A stretch of DNA of 13,172 nucleotides from an uncultured Clostridia bacterium. GTDB lineage: Bacteria > Bacillota > Clostridia > TANB77 > CAG-508. The notes below the pieces were generated by a model, which did not search any database, was not told the DNA's origin, and saw only the letters and a program-made list of their open reading frames with translations. The stretch spans positions 1 through 13,172 of the forward strand of contig CANQKB010000040.1 of NCBI GenBank assembly GCA_947624405.1, in the 5' to 3' direction. Positions 1-6,451 of the stretch are shown piece after piece (within the stretch, counting starts at the first letter, position 1; each line of letters begins with the position of its first letter). The translations under genes and the position numbers were made by a program.

Positions 1-75
1 GGTGGAAGATGGGACTCGAACCCACGGTCTCCAGTGCCACAAACTGGCGCGTTAACCAACTACGCTACATCCACC
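1..75 (-). tRNA. tRNA-His (anticodon GTG)
   Basis: The minus strand folds as a full cloverleaf. The anticodon loop TTGTGGC, closed by CCAGT/ACTGG, puts GTG at 40-38, reading His codons. The D stem (GCGT/ACGC) and the T arm (GTGGG, TTCGAGT, CCCAT) are intact. The extra 5' G (position 75, G-1) opposite C73 (position 1) is the identity mark of tRNA-His. The window ends at the discriminator, so whether CCA is encoded cannot be seen. One oddity: the acceptor stem has a T6-T67 mismatch (positions 69 and 7) where a pair is expected. Confidence 0.96.
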
Positions 76-106
76 ATATAGCACTGTTCAACACAGATAC
101 TATATT

Positions 107-135
107 ATTTTACTATCTTTTTAACTCTTTGTCAA
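107..135 (-). promoter_or_regulatory. Promoter for tRNA-His
   Basis: The minus strand has TTGACA (135-130), a 17-bp spacer and TAAAAT (112-107). This is a near-consensus sigma-A promoter. It puts the start of transcription near position 100, about 25 nt upstream of the tRNA, and suggests the tRNA is transcribed independently of the genes upstream. Confidence 0.75.
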
Positions 136-204
136 CATATTTTGAAAAATTTATTTAAAATCATAATCAATTGGTTACAGTTCTTTCTATATCTTTTTTT
201 AACC

Positions 205-660
205 TCATTGTATATTATTATTTTCTATATAATCTATATTAATCTGATAAATTCTATTATATACTGTTTCATCACGCAAATACTCTACAGAATATAATTT
301 TTCACTAATTATTTCTTTTCTAATATTCATCAATGTATTATCAGCACACACCATTCCATTATATTTTATTTGTATATCAGTATCTTCATCATAATTAATT
401 TTTAACGCAATAATTTCATTCAATAAATCTTTTACAACACTTCCTTTTACATTTTCGCCTTCATAATCTCCAATTCTTAATTCAAGCGAAGCAACCCTTT
501 CTTCTATAGTTGGATCCATGTACACGCCCGTAGTTTCATTATTTTTTTTATTTCTAATAACACTAAAAATTATTAATAATATAAATATAATTATAATTAT
601 AAATATTATAACAGCAATTTTATTTGAATTACAATTAATTTTTCTTATTATTTTTTTCAT
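205..660 (-). CDS. Single-pass membrane protein of unknown function
   Basis: This 151-residue protein starts with a Lys-rich stretch, then an isoleucine/leucine-rich membrane helix at about residues 15-36, then a basic NKKN stop-transfer, so the remaining ~110 residues are probably outside the cell. A short acidic segment (about 50-85) contains VKDLLNEI; the last 30 residues alternate like beta strands (YSVEYL, RIYQINIDYI). I recall similar VKxLL-containing anchored proteins in Clostridia, but this is memory, not a search. The ATG at 660 follows AGGAAAGAG about 10 nt upstream. It lies 94 nt downstream of obg on the same strand; an extended -10 (TGGTATAAT, 766-758) sits in the last obg codons and could serve it. 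No function is assigned. Confidence 0.7.
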   Translation of the reverse strand: MKKIIRKINCNSNKIAVIIFIIIIIFILLIIFSVIRNKKNNETTGVYMDPTIEERVASLELRIGDYEGENVKGSVVKDLLNEIIALKINYDEDTDIQIKYNGMVCADNTLMNIRKEIISEKLYSVEYLRDETVYNRIYQINIDYIENNNIQ

Positions 661-754
661 TATTAACTAACTCTTTCCTATATTAACTTAATTTAGAGAG
701 CTGAATACACATAATAAATATTTCAGCATCAGAAAATATATACATACATTTTAA

Positions 755-2029
755 TCAATTATACCATTCAAACTGCCAATCTAGAATTTTAACAGTATCC
801 CCCTCTCTTATGCCTAATTTACGTAACTCAGTAAAAATCCCACTTGTTTCCAAACGCTTTTGTAAATAATGCATCGATTCTCTATCTTGTATATTAACTC
901 TTCTCATAATTCTCTCTACAGCAGGACCTTCTACTATATATTCATTTCCTTTTACTTTTATTTCAAAATCCTTTTCATCAGTTTCCAAAGTATAAACCTT
1001 CTTCTCTTCTACCTTAATCAAATCATCCTTTGGTAAATCCTTCAAAATCTTTGAAACATAAGTCATAAGCTCTTTTACACCCTCGCCAGAAACAGCTGAT
1101 ATTTTAAAAATCTCCATATTTTCTTTTTTAGCAAGTTCCTCAAGTTTTTTATATAAAGTCTCATCTTGTGCTACATCTGCCTTAGTTGCAACAATAATTT
1201 GTTTTCTTTTACTCAATTTTTCGTTATATTTTTTTAACTCTTTTTGTATTGTATAAAAATCATCTACTGGATCTCTTCCTTCTACTCCTGATATATCTAT
1301 AAAATGAAGCAATAGCCTTGTTCTCTCAATATGCCTTAAGAATTGTATTCCAAGACCTACCCCTTCACTTGCACCTTCTATAATTCCTGGTATATCTGCA
1401 ATTACAAAACTATCTCCATAATCTAACTTAACAACACCCAAATTTGGTATTATTGTAGTAAAGTGGTAATCTGCAATTTTAGGTGTTGCAGATGTTACTG
1501 TTCCTAGGAAAGTCGATTTACCTACATTTGGAAATCCTATTAATCCAACATCTGCTAAAAGTTTTAGCTCAAGTATAACCTCTAATTCTGTCCCTTTTTC
1601 TCCATCTTCAGCAAATCTTGGGGCTTGCCTTGTTGAAGTTGCAAAATGTGCATTGCCCTTTCCTCCTTTTCCTCCTTTTAAAATCATTTCTTTTTGATTT
1701 TCTTCAGAAAGGTCTGCAAGTACTTTTCCATTTTCTGCATTTTTAACAACAGTACCTCTTGGCACCTTTATATACAAATCTTTACCAGATTTCCCATAGC
1801 AACGATTTCCGCTTCCATTTTGTCCATTTTCTGCCTTAAACTTTCTTTTATATCTAAAATCCACAAGTGTATTAGAATCTGGATCTACAATAAAATATAT
1901 GCTTCCACCATTTCCGCCATCTCCACCATCTGGTCCTCCTGCAGCAACATATTTTTCACGCCTAAATGTGATTGCACCATTTCCACCATCACCTGATTTT
2001 ATTAAAATTTTCGCATAGTCTGTAAACAT
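755..2029 (-). CDS. obg: GTPase Obg (ribosome assembly)
   Basis: Obg is an essential GTPase that binds the 50S subunit and links ribosome maturation to stress and sporulation. The 424-residue product has all three family domains: the glycine-rich Obg fold (about 1-158, with the GGxGGxGG runs near 30-42 and 119-125); the G domain with P-loop GFPNVGKS (165-172), switch threonines T191/T192, DIPG (212-215), TKAD (282-285, the NKxD position) and SAVSGEG (311-317); and the C-terminal OCT domain (about 345-422), ending in EWYN. Length matches the usual ~430. The start is set by AGGGGG five bases before the ATG. It begins 9 nt after the trpS stop, so the two are almost certainly cotranscribed. Confidence 0.97.
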   Translation of the reverse strand: MFTDYAKILIKSGDGGNGAITFRREKYVAAGGPDGGDGGNGGSIYFIVDPDSNTLVDFRYKRKFKAENGQNGSGNRCYGKSGKDLYIKVPRGTVVKNAENGKVLADLSEENQKEMILKGGKGGKGNAHFATSTRQAPRFAEDGEKGTELEVILELKLLADVGLIGFPNVGKSTFLGTVTSATPKIADYHFTTIIPNLGVVKLDYGDSFVIADIPGIIEGASEGVGLGIQFLRHIERTRLLLHFIDISGVEGRDPVDDFYTIQKELKKYNEKLSKRKQIIVATKADVAQDETLYKKLEELAKKENMEIFKISAVSGEGVKELMTYVSKILKDLPKDDLIKVEEKKVYTLETDEKDFEIKVKGNEYIVEGPAVERIMRRVNIQDRESMHYLQKRLETSGIFTELRKLGIREGDTVKILDWQFEWYN

Positions 2030-2038
2030 GTGTCCCCC

Positions 2039-3052
2039 TTAATCTTCAAAATAATCAAGCATCATTGCTTTTTTTACTTTCTTCATAGTTCTCTTAGCTT
2101 CTTCTCTTGCTTTTGCTGTACCCTCTTTTAAAATCTTATCTACTATTTCAGGATGTTCTTCATAATATTTTCTTTTTTCTCTAATTGGGTTTAATTCTTT
2201 ATTTATATTCTGTGCTAATTGCTTTTTGCAGGCTACACAGCCTCTTTTACCTTCTTTACATTCACTACATACAGTTTTACATTCTTCATCTGTGCTAAAT
2301 AATTTATGATAATAATAAACCATACATATATCAGGGTTTCCCAAATCATCTTTTTTTATTCTATTAGGATCTGTTACAGCACTCATAACTTTTCTATTAA
2401 CTTCATCTTCTGGATCAGATAAATATATTGCATTACCTAAGGATTTTCCCATTTTTTCATTTCCATCTAATCCTTTTATTCTCTTTGTATTTGATAAAAC
2501 AGCTTCTGGCTCTTTTAAAACTTCACCATATATACTATTAAATTTCCTTACAATTTCACGACATTGTTCAATTAATGGAAGTTGATCTTCTCCAACTGGT
2601 ACAAGTTCTCCATTAAAAGCTGTAATATCTGCAGCTTGACTTACTGGGTAACCTAAAAAACCATAAGTTACACTTTCACCAAATATATCTCTTTTTTGTG
2701 CTATCTCCGTTTTTACAGTAGGATTTCTTTCTAATCTTGCTATTGTAACCAAGTTTGCATAAAATACTGTAAGTTCTGCTGTCTCTGGTACAAGTGATTG
2801 TATATATATTGTAGTTTTCTCAGGATCTATTCCAACAGACAAATAGTCCATTGCAACTTCTCTTACATTTTTTCTAACTTTTTCAGGATTATTAAAATTA
2901 TCCGTTAAAGCCTGCACATCTGCAATTAATATAAATGGATCATATATTCCTTCATTTTGCATTTTAACTCTATTTTTTAAAGAGCCAAAATAATGACCTA
3001 TATGTAAACGTCCTGTAGGACGATCTCCAGTTAAAATTCTTTTTTTTTCCAT
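2039..3052 (-). CDS. trpS: Tryptophanyl-tRNA synthetase, probable [4Fe-4S]-type
   Basis: This class Ic synthetase charges tRNA-Trp. HIGH is at residues 17-20 and the KMSKS loop is KMGKS at 200-204; the 337-residue length is normal. Residues C243, C265, C272 and C275 form C-x21-C-x6-C-x2-C in the anticodon-binding part. The last three match the spacing of the cluster ligands described for Thermotoga maritima TrpRS (C-x22-C-x6-C-x2-C), so an iron-sulfur cluster near the anticodon site is likely; C258 and C262 are additional. The ATG at 3052 follows GAGGGAG by 8 nt. Upstream lies a palindromic repeat, then rpiB; downstream obg follows after 9 nt. No T-box leader is seen in the 154-nt spacer. Confidence 0.97.
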   Translation of the reverse strand: MEKKRILTGDRPTGRLHIGHYFGSLKNRVKMQNEGIYDPFILIADVQALTDNFNNPEKVRKNVREVAMDYLSVGIDPEKTTIYIQSLVPETAELTVFYANLVTIARLERNPTVKTEIAQKRDIFGESVTYGFLGYPVSQAADITAFNGELVPVGEDQLPLIEQCREIVRKFNSIYGEVLKEPEAVLSNTKRIKGLDGNEKMGKSLGNAIYLSDPEDEVNRKVMSAVTDPNRIKKDDLGNPDICMVYYYHKLFSTDEECKTVCSECKEGKRGCVACKKQLAQNINKELNPIREKRKYYEEHPEIVDKILKEGTAKAREEAKRTMKKVKKAMMLDYFED

Positions 3053-3070
3053 TACAATTTCTCCCTCTTT

Positions 3071-3119
3071 AAGATGCTAATTATTACCACACCAAATTTC
3101 AAACAAGAATTAGTATATT
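3071..3119. repeat. Imperfect inverted repeat upstream of trpS
   Basis: AAGATGCTAATT (3071-3082) is nearly complementary to AATTAGTATATT (3108-3119), 10 of 12 positions. The left arm also repeats, in direct orientation and with one change, the sequence at 3197-3211 that forms the right end of the palindromic element next door. It may be a solo or duplicated end of that element, or a leader hairpin of trpS. It has no T-run and is unlikely to be a simple terminator. Confidence 0.45.
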
Positions 3120-3218
3120 GCTAGGCGTTCGAGGCAAAATTTCGCAGATTGACCTTGAAGGTCATCGAGGACATTTTGTCCGATGAACAACGACGCAAGA
3201 TGCTGATTATTGTTTGAA
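3098..3218. repeat. MITE-like palindromic element between trpS and rpiB
   Basis: About 120 bp form one long imperfect palindrome. The ends, TTCAAACAA at 3098-3106 and its complement at 3210-3218, extend to 22-nt terminal inverted repeats with 18 matches. Inside, GTTC..GGCAAAAT (3128-3140) pairs with ATTTTGTCC..GAAC (3173-3188), and the centre is a 13-bp palindrome, GACCTTGAAGGTC (3151-3163). It is richer in G+C than its surroundings. The right end contains the last codons (N-F-K-Q) and stop of rpiB. It encodes no protein. It could be a nonautonomous mobile element or a long hairpin acting in the trpS leader; a clean target-site duplication was not seen. Confidence 0.65.
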
Positions 3219-3659
3219 GTTTTCCTCCTCTATTTTAGAAATTAGCCTAACTCTCTCCTCGTGTCTTCCACCTTCAAAAGGAGTAGCTATAAATTGCCTC
3301 AAAATACATATTGCTTCATTTACAGTAATATAATCTGCTCCTAATGCAAGCACATTAGCATTATTGTGCATTCTAGCAAATTTTGCTGTTTGTTCTTGAT
3401 AACATGGTGCACATCTAACATTCTTAAACTTATTTGCACATATTGCCATTCCAATTCCAGATCTGCAAATTAAAATTCCCATCTCTGCTTTTCCAACTGA
3501 TACATCTTTTGCAACTTCTTTTGCAATATTAGGATAATCAACACTTTCTTCCGAAAAACATCCCTTATCTTCACATTCAATTTCTTTCTCTGCTAAATAT
3601 CTTTTTATTTCTTCTTTTAATTTATATCCTCCATGATCTGCACCTAATACTATTTTCAT
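3207..3659 (-). CDS. rpiB: Ribose-5-phosphate isomerase B (RpiB/LacAB family)
   Basis: RpiB interconverts ribose-5-phosphate and ribulose-5-phosphate in the pentose phosphate pathway; relatives act on allose- or galactose-6-phosphate. The 150-residue product has normal length and keeps D8-H9, catalytic C65, H98 (in RMHNNANVLALG), and R132/R136 in GGRHEER. The catalytic loop reads CRSGIG rather than the common CGTGxG, so the residues after the cysteine are changed to Arg-Ser; substrate preference may therefore differ. The ATG at 3659 follows an AGGAAGGA ribosome binding site. The gene has its own putative promoter downstream of thrS. Its final residues, NFKQ and the stop, fall inside the terminal repeat of the palindromic element, which may have supplied the present C-terminus. 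Confidence 0.94.
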   Translation of the reverse strand: MKIVLGADHGGYKLKEEIKRYLAEKEIECEDKGCFSEESVDYPNIAKEVAKDVSVGKAEMGILICRSGIGMAICANKFKNVRCAPCYQEQTAKFARMHNNANVLALGADYITVNEAICILRQFIATPFEGGRHEERVRLISKIEEENFKQ

Positions 3660-3724
3660 TTTCTATTCCTTCCTTTCAAAGATTCAATTTTAGTTTGCAT
3701 TTTAAAGCTATAACATTTTGAATT

Positions 3725-3754
3725 ACTATACATAATTCATTGCAAATTTTTCAA
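3725..3754 (-). promoter_or_regulatory. Putative promoter of rpiB
   Basis: On the minus strand TTGAAA (3754-3749) and TATAGT (3730-3725) are 18 bp apart, giving a start near 3718 and a leader of about 60 nt. The promoter lies inside a widely spaced 9-bp inverted repeat (AAAGCTATA 3704-3712, TATAGCTTT 3768-3776), the right half of which touches the thrS stop codon. A smaller inverted repeat, GAATTA/TAATTC at 3720-3738, covers the -10. These could be operator sites. No proper terminator separates thrS from rpiB. Confidence 0.5.
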
Positions 3755-3775
3755 GAATTCATTTATCTATAGCTT

Positions 3776-5701
3776 TTAGTCAGCAACATAATTTTTTATT
3801 TCTTCATCAATCTTTTTAACAAATTCTTGTATCTTCATTTGACCAATGTCTCCACCTTTTCTCGAACGTACACTCGCCAAATTATTAGTAACTTCTTTTT
3901 CTCCTACAACCAACATATATGGTACTTTTTCTAACTGTGCTTCTCTTATTTTATAGCCTATTTTTTCATTTCTATCATCTACTTCGCATCTTACACCTAT
4001 TTCGTCTAATTCTTTTTTAATACCATTTGCATATTCAATTTGATTATCAGAAATTGGAAGTACTTTTACCTGTACTGGTGCAAGCCAAGTTGGGAATGCA
4101 CCTTTTGTTTCTTCAATTAAGAATGATAAAAATCTATCAAATGTTCCAAGTATTGCCCTATGGATTACAACTGGTCTATGTGCCACACCATCTTCTCCAA
4201 TATACTCTAATTCAAATCTTTGTGGTAACAAGAAGTCTAATTGGCATGTTGATATTGTTACATCATGTCCTATTGCAGTTTTTATTTGCACATCCAATTT
4301 TGGACCATAAAATGCTGCTTCACCTTCTGCTTCATAAAAGTCTAATCCATACTCTGTGAGTATTTCACGAAGTTGTTTTTCTGCATTTTCCCACATTTCA
4401 TCATCATCAAAATATTTTTCTTTATTATTTTTATCCCTTAATGATAATCTAAACGAGTAATCTGTAAATCCAAAATCTTTATACACCGAAAGAATTAAAT
4501 CAACAACCTTTCCAAACTCTTCCTTTATTTGATCTGGTCTTACAAATAAATGTGCATCATTTTGGCACATTTCACGTACTCTTTCTAGTCCACATACACT
4601 TCCACTGTCTTCAAACCTAAAATCATGTGCTAATTCCCCAATTCTTATTGGAAGTTCTCTATATGAGTGCATTTTATTTTTATATATAAGCATATGATGT
4701 GGACAATTCATTGGTCTTAATACTAGTTCTTCTGTATCCATCTTTATTACTGGAAACATATCTTCTTTATAATGGTCCCAATGTCCACTTGTTTTATATA
4801 AATCTACATTTGCCATTGAAGGTGTATATACATGTTTGTATCCTAACTTTATTTCTTTATCTTGTATATATCTTTCAAGCAATCTTCTAACAGTTGCCCC
4901 ATTTGGTAAATACATTGGAAGCCCTGAACCAACTAATGGGTGAGTCATAAATAATTCTAATTCTTTTCCAATTCTTCTATGATCTCTTTGTTTTGCCTCT
5001 TCTAATTTTTGTAAATATTCATCAAGTTCACTTTGTTTTGGGAATGAAATTGCATAAATTCTCTGCAACATTTTATTTTTTTCACTACCTCTCCAATATG
5101 CTCCTGATGATGATAAGATTTTAACCTTTTTTATTTTTCCTGTACTTTCCAAGTGTGGACCTGCACAAAGATCAGTAAATTCACCTTGTTTATAAAATGA
5201 TATTTCTTCTCCTTCCGGTAATTCCTCAATTAGTTCTACTTTATAAGGTTCATCCTTCATCAATTCAATTGCTTCTTTCTTAGGAAGTGAAAATCTTTCT
5301 ATTTTTAAATCTTCTTTTATAATTTTATTCATTTCTTCTTCAATCTTAGCTTTATCTTCATCGGTAAATGGGGTATCTACATCAAAATCGTAATAAAATC
5401 CATTTTCTATTGCAGGACCTATTGCAAGTTTTGTTTTTGGGAATAACCTTTTTACTGCTTGTGCCATTATATGTGATGTGGTATGCCAATATGCTTTTTT
5501 CCCTTCTAAACTATTTTCAAATGTAAGTATTTCAACCTCTGCATTTTTTTCAAGTACATATCTCAAATCATGCACTTTTCCATCAACTAAGCTAGCTGTC
5601 ATGTTTCTTGCTAAACCCTCACTTATACTTTTAGCAAGTTCTAAACATGAACTTCCCTTGTTTACTTCTTTTTTGCTACCATCTTTTAATGTTATTTCCA
5701 T
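3776..5701 (-). CDS. thrS: Threonyl-tRNA synthetase
   Basis: This class II synthetase charges tRNA-Thr and hydrolyses Ser-tRNA-Thr. Domains in order: TGS (about 1-62); editing domain with HTTSH (H73, H77) and DLCAGPH (C179, H183); catalytic core (about 240-535) with the zinc ligands C333 (MNCPHH), H384 (NDAHLF) and H514 (VIHRAILG); and the C-terminal anticodon-binding domain (from about 540). The 641-residue length is standard. Motif 2 reads FRFEDSGSVCGLERVREM, a variant of the common YRYExSGxLxGLxRVRGF. The gene has its own promoter 50 nt upstream and is divergent from the Xre gene. AAAGGG lies about 12 nt before the ATG, somewhat far. No T-box hallmark is visible in the leader, which is too short to hold one. 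Confidence 0.97.
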   Translation of the reverse strand: MEITLKDGSKKEVNKGSSCLELAKSISEGLARNMTASLVDGKVHDLRYVLEKNAEVEILTFENSLEGKKAYWHTTSHIMAQAVKRLFPKTKLAIGPAIENGFYYDFDVDTPFTDEDKAKIEEEMNKIIKEDLKIERFSLPKKEAIELMKDEPYKVELIEELPEGEEISFYKQGEFTDLCAGPHLESTGKIKKVKILSSSGAYWRGSEKNKMLQRIYAISFPKQSELDEYLQKLEEAKQRDHRRIGKELELFMTHPLVGSGLPMYLPNGATVRRLLERYIQDKEIKLGYKHVYTPSMANVDLYKTSGHWDHYKEDMFPVIKMDTEELVLRPMNCPHHMLIYKNKMHSYRELPIRIGELAHDFRFEDSGSVCGLERVREMCQNDAHLFVRPDQIKEEFGKVVDLILSVYKDFGFTDYSFRLSLRDKNNKEKYFDDDEMWENAEKQLREILTEYGLDFYEAEGEAAFYGPKLDVQIKTAIGHDVTISTCQLDFLLPQRFELEYIGEDGVAHRPVVIHRAILGTFDRFLSFLIEETKGAFPTWLAPVQVKVLPISDNQIEYANGIKKELDEIGVRCEVDDRNEKIGYKIREAQLEKVPYMLVVGEKEVTNNLASVRSRKGGDIGQMKIQEFVKKIDEEIKNYVAD

Positions 5702-5750
5702 AATTCAAATCATCCCTTTCTAAGACTCCCTTTTCTTATTGTATTACTCA

Positions 5751-5779
5751 ATTATACTACATTATTTTATTAAAATCAA
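5751..5779 (-). promoter_or_regulatory. thrS promoter
   Basis: On the minus strand TTGATT (5779-5774), a 17-bp spacer and TATAAT (5756-5751) give a strong sigma-A promoter. Transcription would begin near 5744, leaving a leader of only about 40 nt before the thrS ATG. That excludes a T-box riboswitch downstream of this promoter. Confidence 0.75.
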
Positions 5780-5832
5780 CATAAATTTATTTATATATAT
5801 AACTATAGAATTAACACTTTACAAAATTGGCT

Positions 5833-5860
5833 AAAGTACGCAATTTTCTTGCTTTACGCA
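5833..5860. promoter_or_regulatory. Paired TACGCA repeat in the thrS-xre intergenic region
   Basis: TACGCA occurs at 5837-5842 and again at 5855-5860, 18 bp apart, with partial inverted symmetry between them (GCAA 5840-5843, TTGC 5849-5852). It sits between the thrS promoter and the Xre gene and is more G+C-rich than the surrounding spacer. It could be a binding site for the adjacent Xre protein; that is inference from position only. Confidence 0.3.
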
Positions 5861-5934
5861 GTTAAATATCTAAGTCAAACTTTATATACTTGTTTACCTT
5901 TACTTTATTGTTTCTTAAATTTTATTAGATTTCG

Positions 5935-5985
5935 TGGTAAGATAATTGTGTTATGGTAATTATGAATACTAATTGTAACATTATG
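5935..5985 (+). promoter_or_regulatory. Putative extended -10 promoter and direct repeat before xre
   Basis: TGGTAAGAT (5935-5943) fits an extended -10 with a poor -35. Just downstream, TAATTGTGTTATG (5943-5955) and TAATTGTAACATTATG (5970-5985) form an imperfect direct repeat 27 bp apart, ending at the GGAGG ribosome binding site of the Xre gene. Repeats overlapping a regulator's own start region are typical of autoregulation, but this is not demonstrated. Confidence 0.35.
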
Positions 5986-5997
5986 AGGAGGTAAATT

Positions 5998-6330
5998 ATG
6001 GCATTAGATTATAAACTAATGGGTGAAAGACTAAAAAAGGCAAGAATTAACAAAGGATATACTCAAGAAAAACTAGCAGAAATCATGAAAGTATCTGTAG
6101 CATATATAAGTAGAATTGAAACCGGCAATACTCATATTAATTTAAAAAGATTAAACACTCTATGCTTAGCACTTGATACCACTGAATCTTACATATTAGA
6201 AGGTACATCTGATGAATCTTCTACATATTTAACAAGTGAAATTGATTCAATTTTGAAGGATTGTTCTGCAAGCGATAAAGAATTGATTTACCAAATAGCT
6301 AATATAATAAAATCGAAAAACAATAAATAG
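5998..6330 (+). CDS. Xre-family HTH transcriptional regulator
   Basis: This 110-residue DNA-binding protein has a classic Cro/CI helix-turn-helix at about residues 8-65: GERLKKAR, then YTQEKLAEIMKVSVAYISRIETG, where helices 2 and 3 span about 22-41. The remaining ~40 residues (SEIDSILKDCSASDKELIYQIANII) look helical and may dimerise. No sensor or peptidase domain is present. The start is fixed by GAGGAGG seven bases before the ATG. It is divergent from thrS, convergent with mtaB, and shares a bidirectional terminator with the latter. There is no nearby prophage or toxin gene, so it is probably a free-standing housekeeping or stress regulator; its targets are unknown. Confidence 0.9.
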   Translation: MALDYKLMGERLKKARINKGYTQEKLAEIMKVSVAYISRIETGNTHINLKRLNTLCLALDTTESYILEGTSDESSTYLTSEIDSILKDCSASDKELIYQIANIIKSKNNK

Positions 6331-6418
6331 AAAAAATGAAAATTATTTTGAAAGTGTTAGCTTATACAAAATTACTTTGTAATTATTAAACATTTACATA
6401 AATTTTCAAGAATAGTAC

Positions 6419-6450
6419 AAAAAAGTGAAAACTTACGTTTTCACTTTTTT
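6419..6450. terminator. Bidirectional intrinsic terminator between xre and mtaB
   Basis: A 14-bp perfect stem (6419-6432 with 6437-6450; core GTGAAAAC/GTTTTCAC) closes a TTAC loop and is flanked by A and T runs, so it has a T-tract in either direction. It serves the convergent Xre gene (plus) and mtaB (minus), whose stop codon is one base away from it. Confidence 0.92.
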
Positions 6451-6451
6451 G

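Noticed and set aside
699..735. GCTGAA/TTCAGC hairpin after obg as a terminator
   Set aside because: Only 6 bp with a long loop and no T-run.
1694..1996. Plus-strand 100-codon frame over obg
   Set aside because: Lies wholly opposite the glycine-rich Obg domain, low-complexity Ile/Ser composition, no ribosome binding site; an antisense shadow.
3704..3776. AAAGCTATA/TATAGCTTT as thrS terminator
   Set aside because: The loop would be 55 nt and no T-run follows; noted only as a possible operator around the rpiB promoter.
5702..5997. T-box riboswitch upstream of thrS
   Set aside because: No antiterminator-like GGTGG sequence or terminator is present on the minus strand, and the promoter is only ~50 nt from the ATG.
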